From Rhodonellum sp041748555 (GTDB taxonomy: Bacteria > Bacteroidota > Bacteroidia > Cytophagales > Cyclobacteriaceae): a stretch of DNA of 64,000 bases. The notes under the pieces are model-generated. The model had not been told where the DNA came from. It ran no database searches and saw only the letters and a program-made list of their open reading frames with translations. Location: contig JBGTDA010000241.1 in assembly GCA_041748555.1 (NCBI GenBank), positions 1 to 64,000 of the forward strand, written 5' to 3'. Both the position numbers and the translations under genes were made by a program. Shown piece after piece: positions 18,522 through 26,087 of this stretch (position 1 is the stretch's first letter; each line of letters opens with the position of its first letter).

Positions 18522-18809
18522 ATGGATATACTTAAAAAGCCTTTGATTACGGAAAAGATTTCTGCAATGAATGAAAAAGGTGTTTATGGTTTTATTGTTG
18601 AGAAAACAGCAAAGAAGCCGGAAATCAAGAAAGCCGTAGAAAAAATGTTTGGAGTGAAAGTAGTGGCAGTAAGAACCATGAGATACGCAGCCAAACATAA
18701 AACAAGATACACCAAAGCGAAAGTTGTTTCCGGATATACGAATGCTTTCAAAAAAGCAATAGTACAGGTAGCAGAAGGTGAAGTAATTGATTTTTATGGA
18801 GAAATTTAA
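18522..18809 (+). CDS. rplW: 50S ribosomal protein L23
   Basis: L23 (95 aa) sits at the tunnel exit and docks trigger factor and SRP. The N-terminal motif KKPLITEKISAMNEKGVYGF and the FGVKVVAVRTM segment identify it. Normal length, with normal position between rplD and rplB. Confidence 0.97.
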   Translation: MDILKKPLITEKISAMNEKGVYGFIVEKTAKKPEIKKAVEKMFGVKVVAVRTMRYAAKHKTRYTKAKVVSGYTNAFKKAIVQVAEGEVIDFYGEI

Positions 18810-18822
18810 TTGAATCATAATC

Positions 18823-19647
18823 ATGGCAGTTAGAAAATTAAAACCTGTAACCCCAGGGACCAGATTTAGAGTAGCTCCGGCATTTGATGAGATTACCTCT
18901 TCAAAGCCAGAAAAATCTCTTTTGGCTCCACTGAAAAAATCAGGTGGTAGAAATAACTCAGGAAAAATGACCGTCCGCTATATGGGTGGTGGTCATAAGC
19001 AAAGACTTAGAGTCGTTGATTTTAAGAGGAACAAGTTTGGAGTACCCGCAGTGGTAAAATCGGTTGAATATGATCCCAACCGGACAGCACGATTAGCTTT
19101 GCTGTACTATGTTGACGGAGCTAAGGCATATATCATCGCTCCTGAAGGAATACAGGTCGGACAAACAATTGTGTCAGGAGAATCTGTAGCACCGGAAGTT
19201 GGAAATGCAATGCATTTAGTCAATATACCTTTGGGTACCATAGTTCATAACATTGAGTTGAAGCCTGGTAAGGGTGGTGCAATGGCCAGAAGTGCTGGAG
19301 GTTACGGACAGATTGTAGCGAGAGAAGGAAAATATGTGACTATCAAATTGCCTTCAGGCGAAATGAGATTGGTTTTGGGTGCATGCATGGCAACGGTTGG
19401 TACAGTTTCCAATGGAGATCACATGAACGTCAGATTAGGTAAAGCGGGTAGAAAGCGCTGGATGGGAAGAAGACCTAGAACAAGAGGTGTAGCCATGAAT
19501 CCTGTAGATCATCCGATGGGTGGTGGTGAAGGTAAGGCTTCGGGTGGACAACCTAGATCAAGAACAGGTCTGCTTTCTAAAGGAAAGAAAACAAGATCTA
19601 CCAAGAAGTATTCAAATAAATTCATTATTAGCAAAAGATCTAAATAA
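18823..19647 (+). CDS. rplB: 50S ribosomal protein L2
   Basis: L2 (274 aa) is the large primary rRNA-binding protein needed for subunit association and peptidyl transfer. The motifs GRNNSGKMTVRYMGGGHK (about residues 42-59) and the C-terminal RGVAMNPVDHPMGGGEGK with its conserved histidine are intact. rpsS starts three bases after the stop. Confidence 0.98.
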   Translation: MAVRKLKPVTPGTRFRVAPAFDEITSSKPEKSLLAPLKKSGGRNNSGKMTVRYMGGGHKQRLRVVDFKRNKFGVPAVVKSVEYDPNRTARLALLYYVDGAKAYIIAPEGIQVGQTIVSGESVAPEVGNAMHLVNIPLGTIVHNIELKPGKGGAMARSAGGYGQIVAREGKYVTIKLPSGEMRLVLGACMATVGTVSNGDHMNVRLGKAGRKRWMGRRPRTRGVAMNPVDHPMGGGEGKASGGQPRSRTGLLSKGKKTRSTKKYSNKFIISKRSK

Positions 19648-19649
19648 TT

Positions 19650-19928
19650 ATGGCACGTTCATTAAAAAAAGGTCCTTATATAGAACATCACTTGTTAAAG
19701 AAAGTAGATGTAATGAACGAGTCCGGAAAAAAATCAGTCATCAAGACTTGGTCAAGAAGATCAATGATTTCCCCGGATTTTGTAGGCCATACCTTTGCTG
19801 TGCATAATGGCAATAAATTTATCCCTGTTTTTGTAACAGATAATATGGTAGGTCATAAACTTGGTGAATTTGCCCCCACTAGAAATTTTAGAGGTCACAT
19901 TGCCAAAAAAGATAAAGGAAAGAGATAG
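19650..19928 (+). CDS. rpsS: 30S ribosomal protein S19
   Basis: S19 (92 aa) is in the 30S head and contacts A-site tRNA with S13. The motif MARSLKKGPYIEHHLLKKV and the KTWSRRSMISPDFVGHTFAV segment are typical, as is the end GEFAPTRNFRGH. Two bases separate it from rplV. Confidence 0.98.
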   Translation: MARSLKKGPYIEHHLLKKVDVMNESGKKSVIKTWSRRSMISPDFVGHTFAVHNGNKFIPVFVTDNMVGHKLGEFAPTRNFRGHIAKKDKGKR

Positions 19929-19930
19929 TC

Positions 19931-20317
19931 ATGGAAGCGATAGCAAGGTTAAAAAATGTTCCTACATCTCCCCGCAAAATGCGGTTGGTAGCTGACCTGA
20001 TAAGAGGACAAAGAGTAGGATATGCTCTCAGTATATTGAAATTTACACCCAATCATGCTGCTTTGAAATTGGATAAACTTCTTCTTTCTGCTGTAGCCAA
20101 TTGGCAGGCAAAAAATCCTGATGAGAAACTTGAAGATGCGGATTTGTATATCAAGACGATTATGGTAGATGGAGGTCGGATGCTGAAAAGACTTAGACCT
20201 GCTCCTCAGGGAAGAGCTCACAGAATTCGTAAAAGATCAAATCATGTAACGTTGATAGTTGATTCAATCAATGTTCAGGTTACCGCTGATGAAGTAGAAA
20301 CAAAAGAAAATTCTTAA
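19931..20317 (+). CDS. rplV: 50S ribosomal protein L22
   Basis: L22 (128 aa) lines the exit tunnel with its beta-hairpin (about residues 85-100, KTIMVDGGRMLKRLRPAPQG), a site of macrolide-resistance changes in other species. The N-terminal TSPRKMRLVADLIRG is conserved. A Thr/Glu-rich C-terminal tail is slightly longer than in E. coli. Confidence 0.97.
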   Translation: MEAIARLKNVPTSPRKMRLVADLIRGQRVGYALSILKFTPNHAALKLDKLLLSAVANWQAKNPDEKLEDADLYIKTIMVDGGRMLKRLRPAPQGRAHRIRKRSNHVTLIVDSINVQVTADEVETKENS

Positions 20318-20326
20318 GATTAGACT

Positions 20327-21067
20327 ATGGGACAAAAAGTAAACCCTATTGGTTTCAGACTTGGTATAGTTAAAGGTTGGGATTCTAACTGGTATGGCGG
20401 GAAAGATTTTGCAGAGAAACTTATAGAGGATCAGCAAATCCGGAAGTATGTTATGGCCAGAATTCCAAAAGGAGGCATTTCAAAAATCATTATTGAGAGA
20501 ACACTCAAGAGAATCACATTGACCATTCACACGGCCCGTCCGGGAGTTGTGATCGGTAAAGGTGGCGCAGAGGTTGACAAACTTAAAGAGGAACTCAAGA
20601 AGCTTACCAGTAAAGATGTTCAAATCAACATTTTTGAAATCAAACGTCCTGAAATGGATGCTAAATTGGTAGGTGAATCTATTGCTCAACAGCTTCAGGC
20701 TCGTATTTCTTTCCGAAGAGCGATGAAACAATCTATCGCTGCAACAATGAGAGTTGGTGCAGAAGGGATTAAAGTCAAACTTTCAGGCCGATTAGGTGGA
20801 GCAGAAATGGCAAGATCCGAGATGTATAAAGAGGGAAGAATTCCTCTGCATACTTTGAGAGCTGACATTGATTACGCAATCTCCGAAGCCAATACCATAT
20901 ATGGTATTATTGGAATCAAGGTTTGGATATTCAAAGGAGAAGTATACGGTAAAAGAGATCTTTCTCCTAATATCGGTGCTGCCAATGATCCGAAAGCTGC
21001 CAATGCCAGAGGTGGCGCCAACAAGCGCAGGGAAGGCGGCCCAAAAAGAAGAAAGAGAAATAGCTAA
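20327..21067 (+). CDS. rpsC: 30S ribosomal protein S3
   Basis: S3 (246 aa) forms the mRNA entry channel with S4 and S5. It starts MGQKVNPIGFRLG, has a KH domain with RPGVVIGKGGAEV (about residues 66-78), and a C-terminal domain with SGRLGGAEMARSE. The basic Arg/Lys/Asn-rich tail is usual for the phylum. Confidence 0.98.
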   Translation: MGQKVNPIGFRLGIVKGWDSNWYGGKDFAEKLIEDQQIRKYVMARIPKGGISKIIIERTLKRITLTIHTARPGVVIGKGGAEVDKLKEELKKLTSKDVQINIFEIKRPEMDAKLVGESIAQQLQARISFRRAMKQSIAATMRVGAEGIKVKLSGRLGGAEMARSEMYKEGRIPLHTLRADIDYAISEANTIYGIIGIKVWIFKGEVYGKRDLSPNIGAANDPKAANARGGANKRREGGPKRRKRNS

Positions 21068-21089
21068 TTTTCACCTTAAGTGAGAAATC

Positions 21090-21512
21090 ATGTTACAGCC
21101 AAAAAGAACTAAATATAGAAAAATGCACAAGGGTCGAGTCAAAGGCGTGGCGCAAAGAGGGCATACGCTCGCTTTCGGCAACTTTGGCATAAAATCCCTT
21201 GAACCTGGATGGATCACATCCCGCCAGATAGAGGCCGCTCGTATCGCAATGACGAGGGCAATGAAGAGAGACGGTCAGGTGTGGATCAGGATTTTTCCTG
21301 ACAAGCCAATCACCAAAAAACCTGCAGAGGTCCGTATGGGTAAAGGTAAAGGTGCTCCTGAATACTGGGTTGCCGTTATCAAACCGGGAACAATCCTTTT
21401 CGAAGCAACCGGCGTTAGTTTAGAAACTGCCCAGGAAGCTTTAAGGTTAGCCCAACAAAAACTTCCAGTGAGTACAAAATTTGTGGTGCGTAGAGATTAC
21501 GCTGAATTATAA
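21090..21512 (+). CDS. rplP: 50S ribosomal protein L16
   Basis: L16 (140 aa) helps position A-site tRNA. The N-terminal MLQPKRTKYRKMHKGR and the KPAEVRMGKGKGAPEYWVAV segment (about residues 72-91) containing the hydroxylated-Arg region are conserved. It is followed after four bases by rpmC. Confidence 0.98.
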   Translation: MLQPKRTKYRKMHKGRVKGVAQRGHTLAFGNFGIKSLEPGWITSRQIEAARIAMTRAMKRDGQVWIRIFPDKPITKKPAEVRMGKGKGAPEYWVAVIKPGTILFEATGVSLETAQEALRLAQQKLPVSTKFVVRRDYAEL

Positions 21513-21516
21513 TACT

Positions 21517-21717
21517 ATGAAAAACTCGGAAATAAGATCACTTTCAGAAAGTGAAATCCAAGAGCGTATTGTAGCTGAGCAGGAAAATATGACAAGATTA
21601 CGCTTTGCTCATGCTATTTCTCCTATAGAGAACCCTAATAAAATCAGAGAGACAAAGCGTTTTATCGCAAGATTGAAAACTGCTTTGAATGCGAAACAAC
21701 TTGCTAAACAAGAATAA
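21517..21717 (+). CDS. rpmC: 50S ribosomal protein L29
   Basis: L29 (66 aa) sits near the tunnel exit next to L23. The ATG at 21517 gives MKNSEIRSLSESEIQ, the usual N-terminus. An upstream in-frame start at 21481 lies inside rplP and is rejected. The helical hairpin ends with ETKRFIARLKTAL. It nearly abuts rpsQ. Confidence 0.95.
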   Translation: MKNSEIRSLSESEIQERIVAEQENMTRLRFAHAISPIENPNKIRETKRFIARLKTALNAKQLAKQE

Positions 21718-21718
21718 A

Positions 21719-21982
21719 ATGGCTACTACTGAGAGGAATCTACGTAAAGAAAGAATTGGAAAAGTAGTTAGCAACAAAATGGAGAAATCCGCTACCGTTG
21801 CCGTAGAAAGAAAGGTGAAGCACCCGATTTACGGTAAATTTGTTGCCAAGACTACAAAATTTATGGTTCATGACGAGAACAACGAGTGTAATCCAGGTGA
21901 CCTCGTGAAGATAAGTGAGACTCGTCCGCTGAGTAAAAACAAGCGTTGGAGAATAGTAGAAATTTTAGAAAAGGCTAAGTAA
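21719..21982 (+). CDS. rpsQ: 30S ribosomal protein S17
   Basis: S17 (87 aa) is an OB-fold primary rRNA-binding protein. The ATG at 21719 gives MATTERNLRKERIGKVVSNK, the normal start; an in-frame ATG at 21689 lies within rpmC and is not used. The motif VERKVKHPIYGKFV and the end DLVKISETRPLSKNKRW identify it. Its stop overlaps the rplN start by one base. Confidence 0.97.
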   Translation: MATTERNLRKERIGKVVSNKMEKSATVAVERKVKHPIYGKFVAKTTKFMVHDENNECNPGDLVKISETRPLSKNKRWRIVEILEKAK

Positions 21983-22350
21983 TGATACAACAAGAATCCA
22001 GACTGAGTGTAGCGGATAATTCAGGTGCCAAAGTGGTTCTTGTTATTCGTGTATTGGGAGGAACCAAAAAAAGGTATGCCTCTATTGGTGATAAAGTTGT
22101 AGTAACTGTAAAATCAGCCCTTTCCTCCAGTAGCATGAAAAAAGGTACCGTTTCCAAAGCGGTGATTGTGAGAACGAGGAAAGAAATCAGAAGAAAAGAC
22201 GGCTCATATATTCGATTTGAAGATAATGCTGCGGTTCTTCTGAACAACAATGATGAGCCAAGGGGTACACGTATTTTTGGTCCAGTTGCTAGGGAATTGA
22301 GAGAAAAGCAGTTTATGAAAATTGTATCCTTGGCCCCAGAAGTATTATAA
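21982..22350 (+). CDS. rplN: 50S ribosomal protein L14
   Basis: L14 (122 aa) lies at the subunit interface and is the docking site of RsfS. The start MIQQESRLSVADNSGAK and the RGTRIFGPVARELREK motif near the C-terminus are diagnostic. The one-base overlap with rpsQ suggests coupled translation. Confidence 0.98.
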   Translation: MIQQESRLSVADNSGAKVVLVIRVLGGTKKRYASIGDKVVVTVKSALSSSSMKKGTVSKAVIVRTRKEIRRKDGSYIRFEDNAAVLLNNNDEPRGTRIFGPVARELREKQFMKIVSLAPEVL

Positions 22351-22352
22351 TT

Positions 22353-22697
22353 ATGGAAAGAAAATTTAATAAGCAAGCAAAATTGCACGTCAAAACCGGT
22401 GATACTGTAAAAGTGATCTCAGGCGATGAAAAAGGCAAGACAGGCAAAATTCTTTCGGTAAACCGTGAGAAAAGAAAAGCTATTGTGGAAGGTCTTAACA
22501 TGGTAACAAAACATGTTAAACCTACTGCGACAAGCCCTCAGGGAGGCATCGAAAAGAAAGAAGCTTTACTTCATATAAGTAACCTGATGTTGGTGGATCC
22601 AAAAACAGGAGAAGCTACCAAAACAGGTCGTAAACTTAATGAAAACAATAAATTAGTGAGGTATTCTAAGAAAACCGGGGAGGTAATCAATGGCTAA
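22353..22697 (+). CDS. rplX: 50S ribosomal protein L24
   Basis: L24 (114 aa) is an assembly initiator with a KOW domain (VKVISGDEKGKTGKILSV, about residues 20-37). Normal family features continue with MVTKHVKPT and the GGIEKKEALLHISN motif. The C-terminus overlaps rplE by eight bases. Confidence 0.97.
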   Translation: MERKFNKQAKLHVKTGDTVKVISGDEKGKTGKILSVNREKRKAIVEGLNMVTKHVKPTATSPQGGIEKKEALLHISNLMLVDPKTGEATKTGRKLNENNKLVRYSKKTGEVING

Positions 22698-23250
22698 TCC
22701 TAGAGCGAAAGAAAAATATTTGTCCGAAATTTCCCCTTCTTTGAAGGAGAAATTTCAGTATAAATCGGTGATGCAAGTGCCTAAGCTTACGAAGATAGTT
22801 CTTAATAAGGGTATCGGAGCAGCAGTTGCAGATAAGAAGTTGGTTGATCAGGGAGTGGAAGAGCTTTCATTGATCACCGGTCAAAGAGCTGTAGCAACAA
22901 AGGCAAAAAATTCTATCTCAAATTTTAAATTAAGGGAGGATATGCCAATCGGAGCTAAAGTTACTTTAAGAGGCAATAGAATGTATGAGTTTCTTGATAG
23001 ATTGACATCTGTGGCCCTTCCTAGGGTAAGAGATTTCAAAGGAATCAGCGATAAAGGGTTTGACGGAAGGGGTAATTATACTTTAGGTGTAACAGAACAG
23101 ATCATTTTTCCGGAAATCAGTATAGAAAAGGTCAATAGAATCTCTGGTATGGACATCACATTTGTGACTACAGCTAATACCGATGAGGAGAGCTATGCAT
23201 TATTGAAAGCTTTCGGTATGCCTTTCGTAAACAAAAATAATCCAGAATAA
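22690..23250 (+). CDS. rplE: 50S ribosomal protein L5
   Basis: L5 (186 aa) binds 5S rRNA and contacts P-site tRNA. Family motifs are PKLTKIVLNKGIG (about residues 30-42), GAKVTLRGNRMYEFLDRL and the C-terminal GMDITFVTTA. It overlaps rplX by eight bases and is followed immediately by rpsN. Confidence 0.98.
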   Translation: MANPRAKEKYLSEISPSLKEKFQYKSVMQVPKLTKIVLNKGIGAAVADKKLVDQGVEELSLITGQRAVATKAKNSISNFKLREDMPIGAKVTLRGNRMYEFLDRLTSVALPRVRDFKGISDKGFDGRGNYTLGVTEQIIFPEISIEKVNRISGMDITFVTTANTDEESYALLKAFGMPFVNKNNPE

Positions 23251-23251
23251 T

Positions 23252-23521
23252 ATGGCAAGAGAGTCATTAAAAGCTCGAGATAGAAAAAGAGAACGTCTTG
23301 TGGCCAAGTACGCAAAAAAGCGAGCAGAATTGAAAGCTGCTGGTGATTTTTTAGGTTTGGATAAACTTCCTAAAAATTCATCACCTGTAAGGTTGCATAG
23401 CAGATGTAAGCTTACCGGTCGTCCGAGAGGTTACATGAGAAAATTCGGTATCAACAGGGTTACTTTTAGGGAAATGGCCTCATCAGGCAAAATCCCAGGC
23501 GTGACAAAATCGAGCTGGTAA
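23252..23521 (+). CDS. rpsN: 30S ribosomal protein S14, zinc-independent type
   Basis: S14 (89 aa) is a 30S head protein. This is the long form without the two CxxC zinc-binding pairs of the short Zn-type S14; only one cysteine (in LHSRCKLTGRPRG) is present. The conserved C-terminal FGINRVTFREMASSGKIPGV is intact. The gene is in the normal spc-operon place. Together with the Cys-poor L36 it suggests that core ribosomes do not depend on zinc at these sites. Confidence 0.97.
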   Translation: MARESLKARDRKRERLVAKYAKKRAELKAAGDFLGLDKLPKNSSPVRLHSRCKLTGRPRGYMRKFGINRVTFREMASSGKIPGVTKSSW

Positions 23522-23558
23522 TAATCAGATTAAAGTTTTTATTCTAAAAATCAATGTG

Positions 23559-23586
23559 TAACTTTGCACGCCCGTTACGGGTGCGC
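23559..23586 (+). promoter_or_regulatory. Internal promoter and leader dyad before rpsH
   Basis: TAACTTTG at 23559-23566 matches the -7 consensus; the -33 position only offers a T-run (23536-23540), so the match is partial. The -7 box runs directly into a GC-rich dyad (23566-23574 with 23578-23586, one A-C mismatch and one G-T). This 83-base gap is the largest inside the spc region. Confidence 0.5.
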
Positions 23587-23604
23587 AGTTAGACTTATAT
23601 AAAT

Positions 23605-24000
23605 ATGACTGATCCAATAGCCGATTATCTAACCCGATTGAGAAATGCCATTAAGGCTACTCATCGAATTGTAGAGATACCAGCCTCAAATATCAAGAAG
23701 GAAATGACAAAAGTGCTTCATGATAAAGGATATATTCAAAACTATAAATTTGAAGATAATGGTCCCCAGGGATCTATCAAAATAGCTTTGAAATACAATC
23801 CATCAACAAAGCAAAATGCTATTGTCAATCTGACTAGAATTAGTAAGCCAGGTCTTAGAAAATATGTAAAACATGACAATTTGCCAAGAGTAATCAACGG
23901 ACTCGGAGTTGCCATTGTTTCCACCTCTAAAGGTGTCATGACCGATAAAGAAGCCCGTACTCAGGGTATCGGTGGTGAAGTACTTTGTTACGTATATTAA
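23605..24000 (+). CDS. rpsH: 30S ribosomal protein S8
   Basis: S8 (131 aa) organises the 16S central domain and in E. coli represses the spc mRNA. The N-terminal DPIADYLTRLRNAIKA and the C-terminal GVMTDKEARTQGIGGEVLCY motif are conserved. It is preceded by the internal promoter-like sequence at 23559 and followed by rplF after nine bases. Confidence 0.98.
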   Translation: MTDPIADYLTRLRNAIKATHRIVEIPASNIKKEMTKVLHDKGYIQNYKFEDNGPQGSIKIALKYNPSTKQNAIVNLTRISKPGLRKYVKHDNLPRVINGLGVAIVSTSKGVMTDKEARTQGIGGEVLCYVY

Positions 24001-24009
24001 TTAACCGTT

Positions 24010-24567
24010 ATGTCTAGAATAGGTAAAAAACCAATAAATCTACCGGCGGGTGTTACCGTAGACGTGTCAGCACATAATACTGTCACTGTTAAAGGTCCCA
24101 AGGGTACGCTCACTCAGGATGTGAATCCCGATATCACCGTTGAGCTTGAAGACAGCAAAGTTGTTTTGAACAGGCCCACGGATTCAAAAAGACATAAATC
24201 CCTTCATGGTCTATATAGATCATTGATCAACAATATGATCATTGGAGTATCCGAGGGATATAAAAAGAATCTTGAATTGGTAGGTGTGGGCTACAAAGCC
24301 ACAAATCAAGGACAAGTATTAGAACTTGCTTTAGGTTATTCCCACAACATATATTTTGCATTGCCTGAATCCATTTCTTTAAAGACTGAAACTCCGAAAG
24401 GTAAAAACCCTTTGGTAAGTTTAGAAGGGATAGATAAAGAATTAATAGGACAGGTAGCTGCCAAGATTAAATCCCTACGTAAAGTAGAACCTTACAAAGG
24501 TAAAGGTATACGCTGCGTCGGCGAGGTTGTAAGACGTAAGGCTGGTAAAACCGCAAGTAAAAAATAA
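24010..24567 (+). CDS. rplF: 50S ribosomal protein L6
   Basis: L6 (185 aa) lies near the factor-binding site. MSRIGKKPINLPAGV begins it, and the C-terminal repeat has KVEPYKGKGIRCVGEVVRRK. Both related halves of the protein are complete. Confidence 0.98.
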   Translation: MSRIGKKPINLPAGVTVDVSAHNTVTVKGPKGTLTQDVNPDITVELEDSKVVLNRPTDSKRHKSLHGLYRSLINNMIIGVSEGYKKNLELVGVGYKATNQGQVLELALGYSHNIYFALPESISLKTETPKGKNPLVSLEGIDKELIGQVAAKIKSLRKVEPYKGKGIRCVGEVVRRKAGKTASKK

Positions 24568-24572
24568 TTAAG

Positions 24573-24923
24573 ATGGCTTTTAATAAGAATTTTAGAAGAC
24601 TCAGAATCAAAAAAAGTATCCGTAGAAAAATTTCGGGAACTGATTCTAGACCGCGTTTGTCAGTATTTAAAAGCAATACTGGTATTTACGCCCAATTGGT
24701 TGATGACCTTAAAGGTCATACTCTGGCACATGCATCTTCCAAAGAACTTGGAGCAAAAGCAAATACTGTTATTTCCGTTTCAAATGAAGTTGGTAAGAAA
24801 TTGGCTGAAAGAGCTGTTGCAAATGGAGTTACTGAAGTTGTTTTTGACAGAAGTGGCTACTTATATCATGGTAATGTTAAAGCTCTCGCCGATGGTGCAA
24901 GAGAAGGTGGCCTTAAATTTTAA
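24573..24923 (+). CDS. rplR: 50S ribosomal protein L18
   Basis: L18 (116 aa) binds 5S rRNA with L5. The motifs RPRLSVFKSNTGIYAQLVDD and VVFDRSGYLYHGNVKALADG, and the end GAREGGLKF, are characteristic. It lies between rplF and rpsE. Confidence 0.98.
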   Translation: MAFNKNFRRLRIKKSIRRKISGTDSRPRLSVFKSNTGIYAQLVDDLKGHTLAHASSKELGAKANTVISVSNEVGKKLAERAVANGVTEVVFDRSGYLYHGNVKALADGAREGGLKF

Positions 24924-24931
24924 TTGATATT

Positions 24932-25450
24932 ATGTCTCAAATAAGAAAAAAACCCATCAGGGCGACAGATACCGAGCTTAAAGAAAAAGTTGTTGCGATC
25001 AATCGTGTTGCAAAGGTGGTTAAAGGTGGTAGAAGGTTTTCCTTTTCCGCAATTGTAGTCGTAGGCGATGGTAACGGTGTCGTGGGTTATGGATTAGGTA
25101 AGGCCAATGAGGTAACTGATGCCATCACCAAAGGAATCGAAGACGCTAAAAAGAATTTGGTTAAAGTTCCAATTTTAAGAGGAACAATACCCCATCACCA
25201 AATTGGAAAATTCGGAGGTGGATTCGTTTTGATCAAGCCGGGAGCTCCCGGTACCGGTGTTATTGCCGGTGGTGCAATGCGTGCTGTACTGGAAAGTGCA
25301 GGAGTCACTGATGTCTTGGCAAAATCAAAAGGCTCATCAAATCCTCATAATGTGGTAAAAGCTACTATAGATGCATTGATGCAATTAAGAGATGCTATAA
25401 CCGTTTCTCAACAACGAGGTGTGAAAATGTCTAAAGTTTTTAACGGATAA
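24932..25450 (+). CDS. rpsE: 30S ribosomal protein S5
   Basis: S5 (172 aa) helps form the mRNA entry channel and affects decoding accuracy. The N-terminal domain has RFSFSAIVVVGDGNGVVGYG (about residues 36-55), and the C-terminal part GSSNPHNVVKATIDAL. Spectinomycin-loop residues lie near residues 20-30 and look ordinary. It is followed by rpmD after four bases. Confidence 0.98.
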   Translation: MSQIRKKPIRATDTELKEKVVAINRVAKVVKGGRRFSFSAIVVVGDGNGVVGYGLGKANEVTDAITKGIEDAKKNLVKVPILRGTIPHHQIGKFGGGFVLIKPGAPGTGVIAGGAMRAVLESAGVTDVLAKSKGSSNPHNVVKATIDALMQLRDAITVSQQRGVKMSKVFNG

Positions 25451-25454
25451 GAAG

Positions 25455-25634
25455 ATGGCCAAAATAAAAGTAACTCAGGTAAAAAGTACTATCAAGCGGC
25501 CCAAAGATCAAAAAGCTACTATTATCGCTTTAGGTCTTGGTAAGATAAATAGATCTGTAGAAATAGAAAATACCCCACAGATTGCCGGAATGGTAAAAAA
25601 AGTTAATCACCTAGTAAAAGTGGAGGAAGTTTAA
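25455..25634 (+). CDS. rpmD: 50S ribosomal protein L30
   Basis: L30 (59 aa) is a small 50S protein. Translation from the ATG at 25455 gives MAKIKVTQVKSTIKRPKDQK, then ALGLGKINRSVE and a C-terminal IAGMVKKVNHLVKVEEV, matching the family over its whole length. It fills the gap between rpsE and rplO exactly as in other spc operons. Confidence 0.95.
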   Translation: MAKIKVTQVKSTIKRPKDQKATIIALGLGKINRSVEIENTPQIAGMVKKVNHLVKVEEV

Positions 25635-25636
25635 TC

Positions 25637-26083
25637 ATGAAATTACATACATTGAAGCCCGCTGAAGGATCTGTCAAATCCAGAAAAAGAATCGGACGAG
25701 GACAAGGATCAGGCAGGGGTGGCACCTCTACAAGAGGTCACAAAGGTGCAAAATCTAGATCAGGATATAAATCCAAGTTGGGTTTTGAAGGTGGACAGAT
25801 GCCTTTGCAGAGAAGAATTCCTAAGTTTGGTTTTAAAAGTCTAAATAGGATCGAAAACCAGCCTATTAATTTGAACAGACTTCAGGAATTGGCGGAAAAG
25901 TTAAATGTTGATACCATTACATTTGAAGTGATGGTGGAAAATGGACTTGTTTCCAAAAAAGAAGTTGTAAAAGTGCTTGGTAGAGGCGAACTTACCGCTA
26001 AATTGAACGTAAGTGCTCACTATTTCTCTGCTTCCGCAGCTGAAGCCATAGAGAAAGTTGGCGGAACAGTTAATAAGATTTAA
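25637..26083 (+). CDS. rplO: 50S ribosomal protein L15
   Basis: L15 (148 aa) is a late-assembly 50S protein. The Gly/Arg/Ser-rich N-terminal region (RKRIGRGQGSGRGGTSTRGH, about residues 17-36) followed by GFEGGQMPLQRRIPKFGF is diagnostic. Two bases from rpmD, four from secY. Confidence 0.98.
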   Translation: MKLHTLKPAEGSVKSRKRIGRGQGSGRGGTSTRGHKGAKSRSGYKSKLGFEGGQMPLQRRIPKFGFKSLNRIENQPINLNRLQELAEKLNVDTITFEVMVENGLVSKKEVVKVLGRGELTAKLNVSAHYFSASAAEAIEKVGGTVNKI

Positions 26084-26087
26084 GTAA

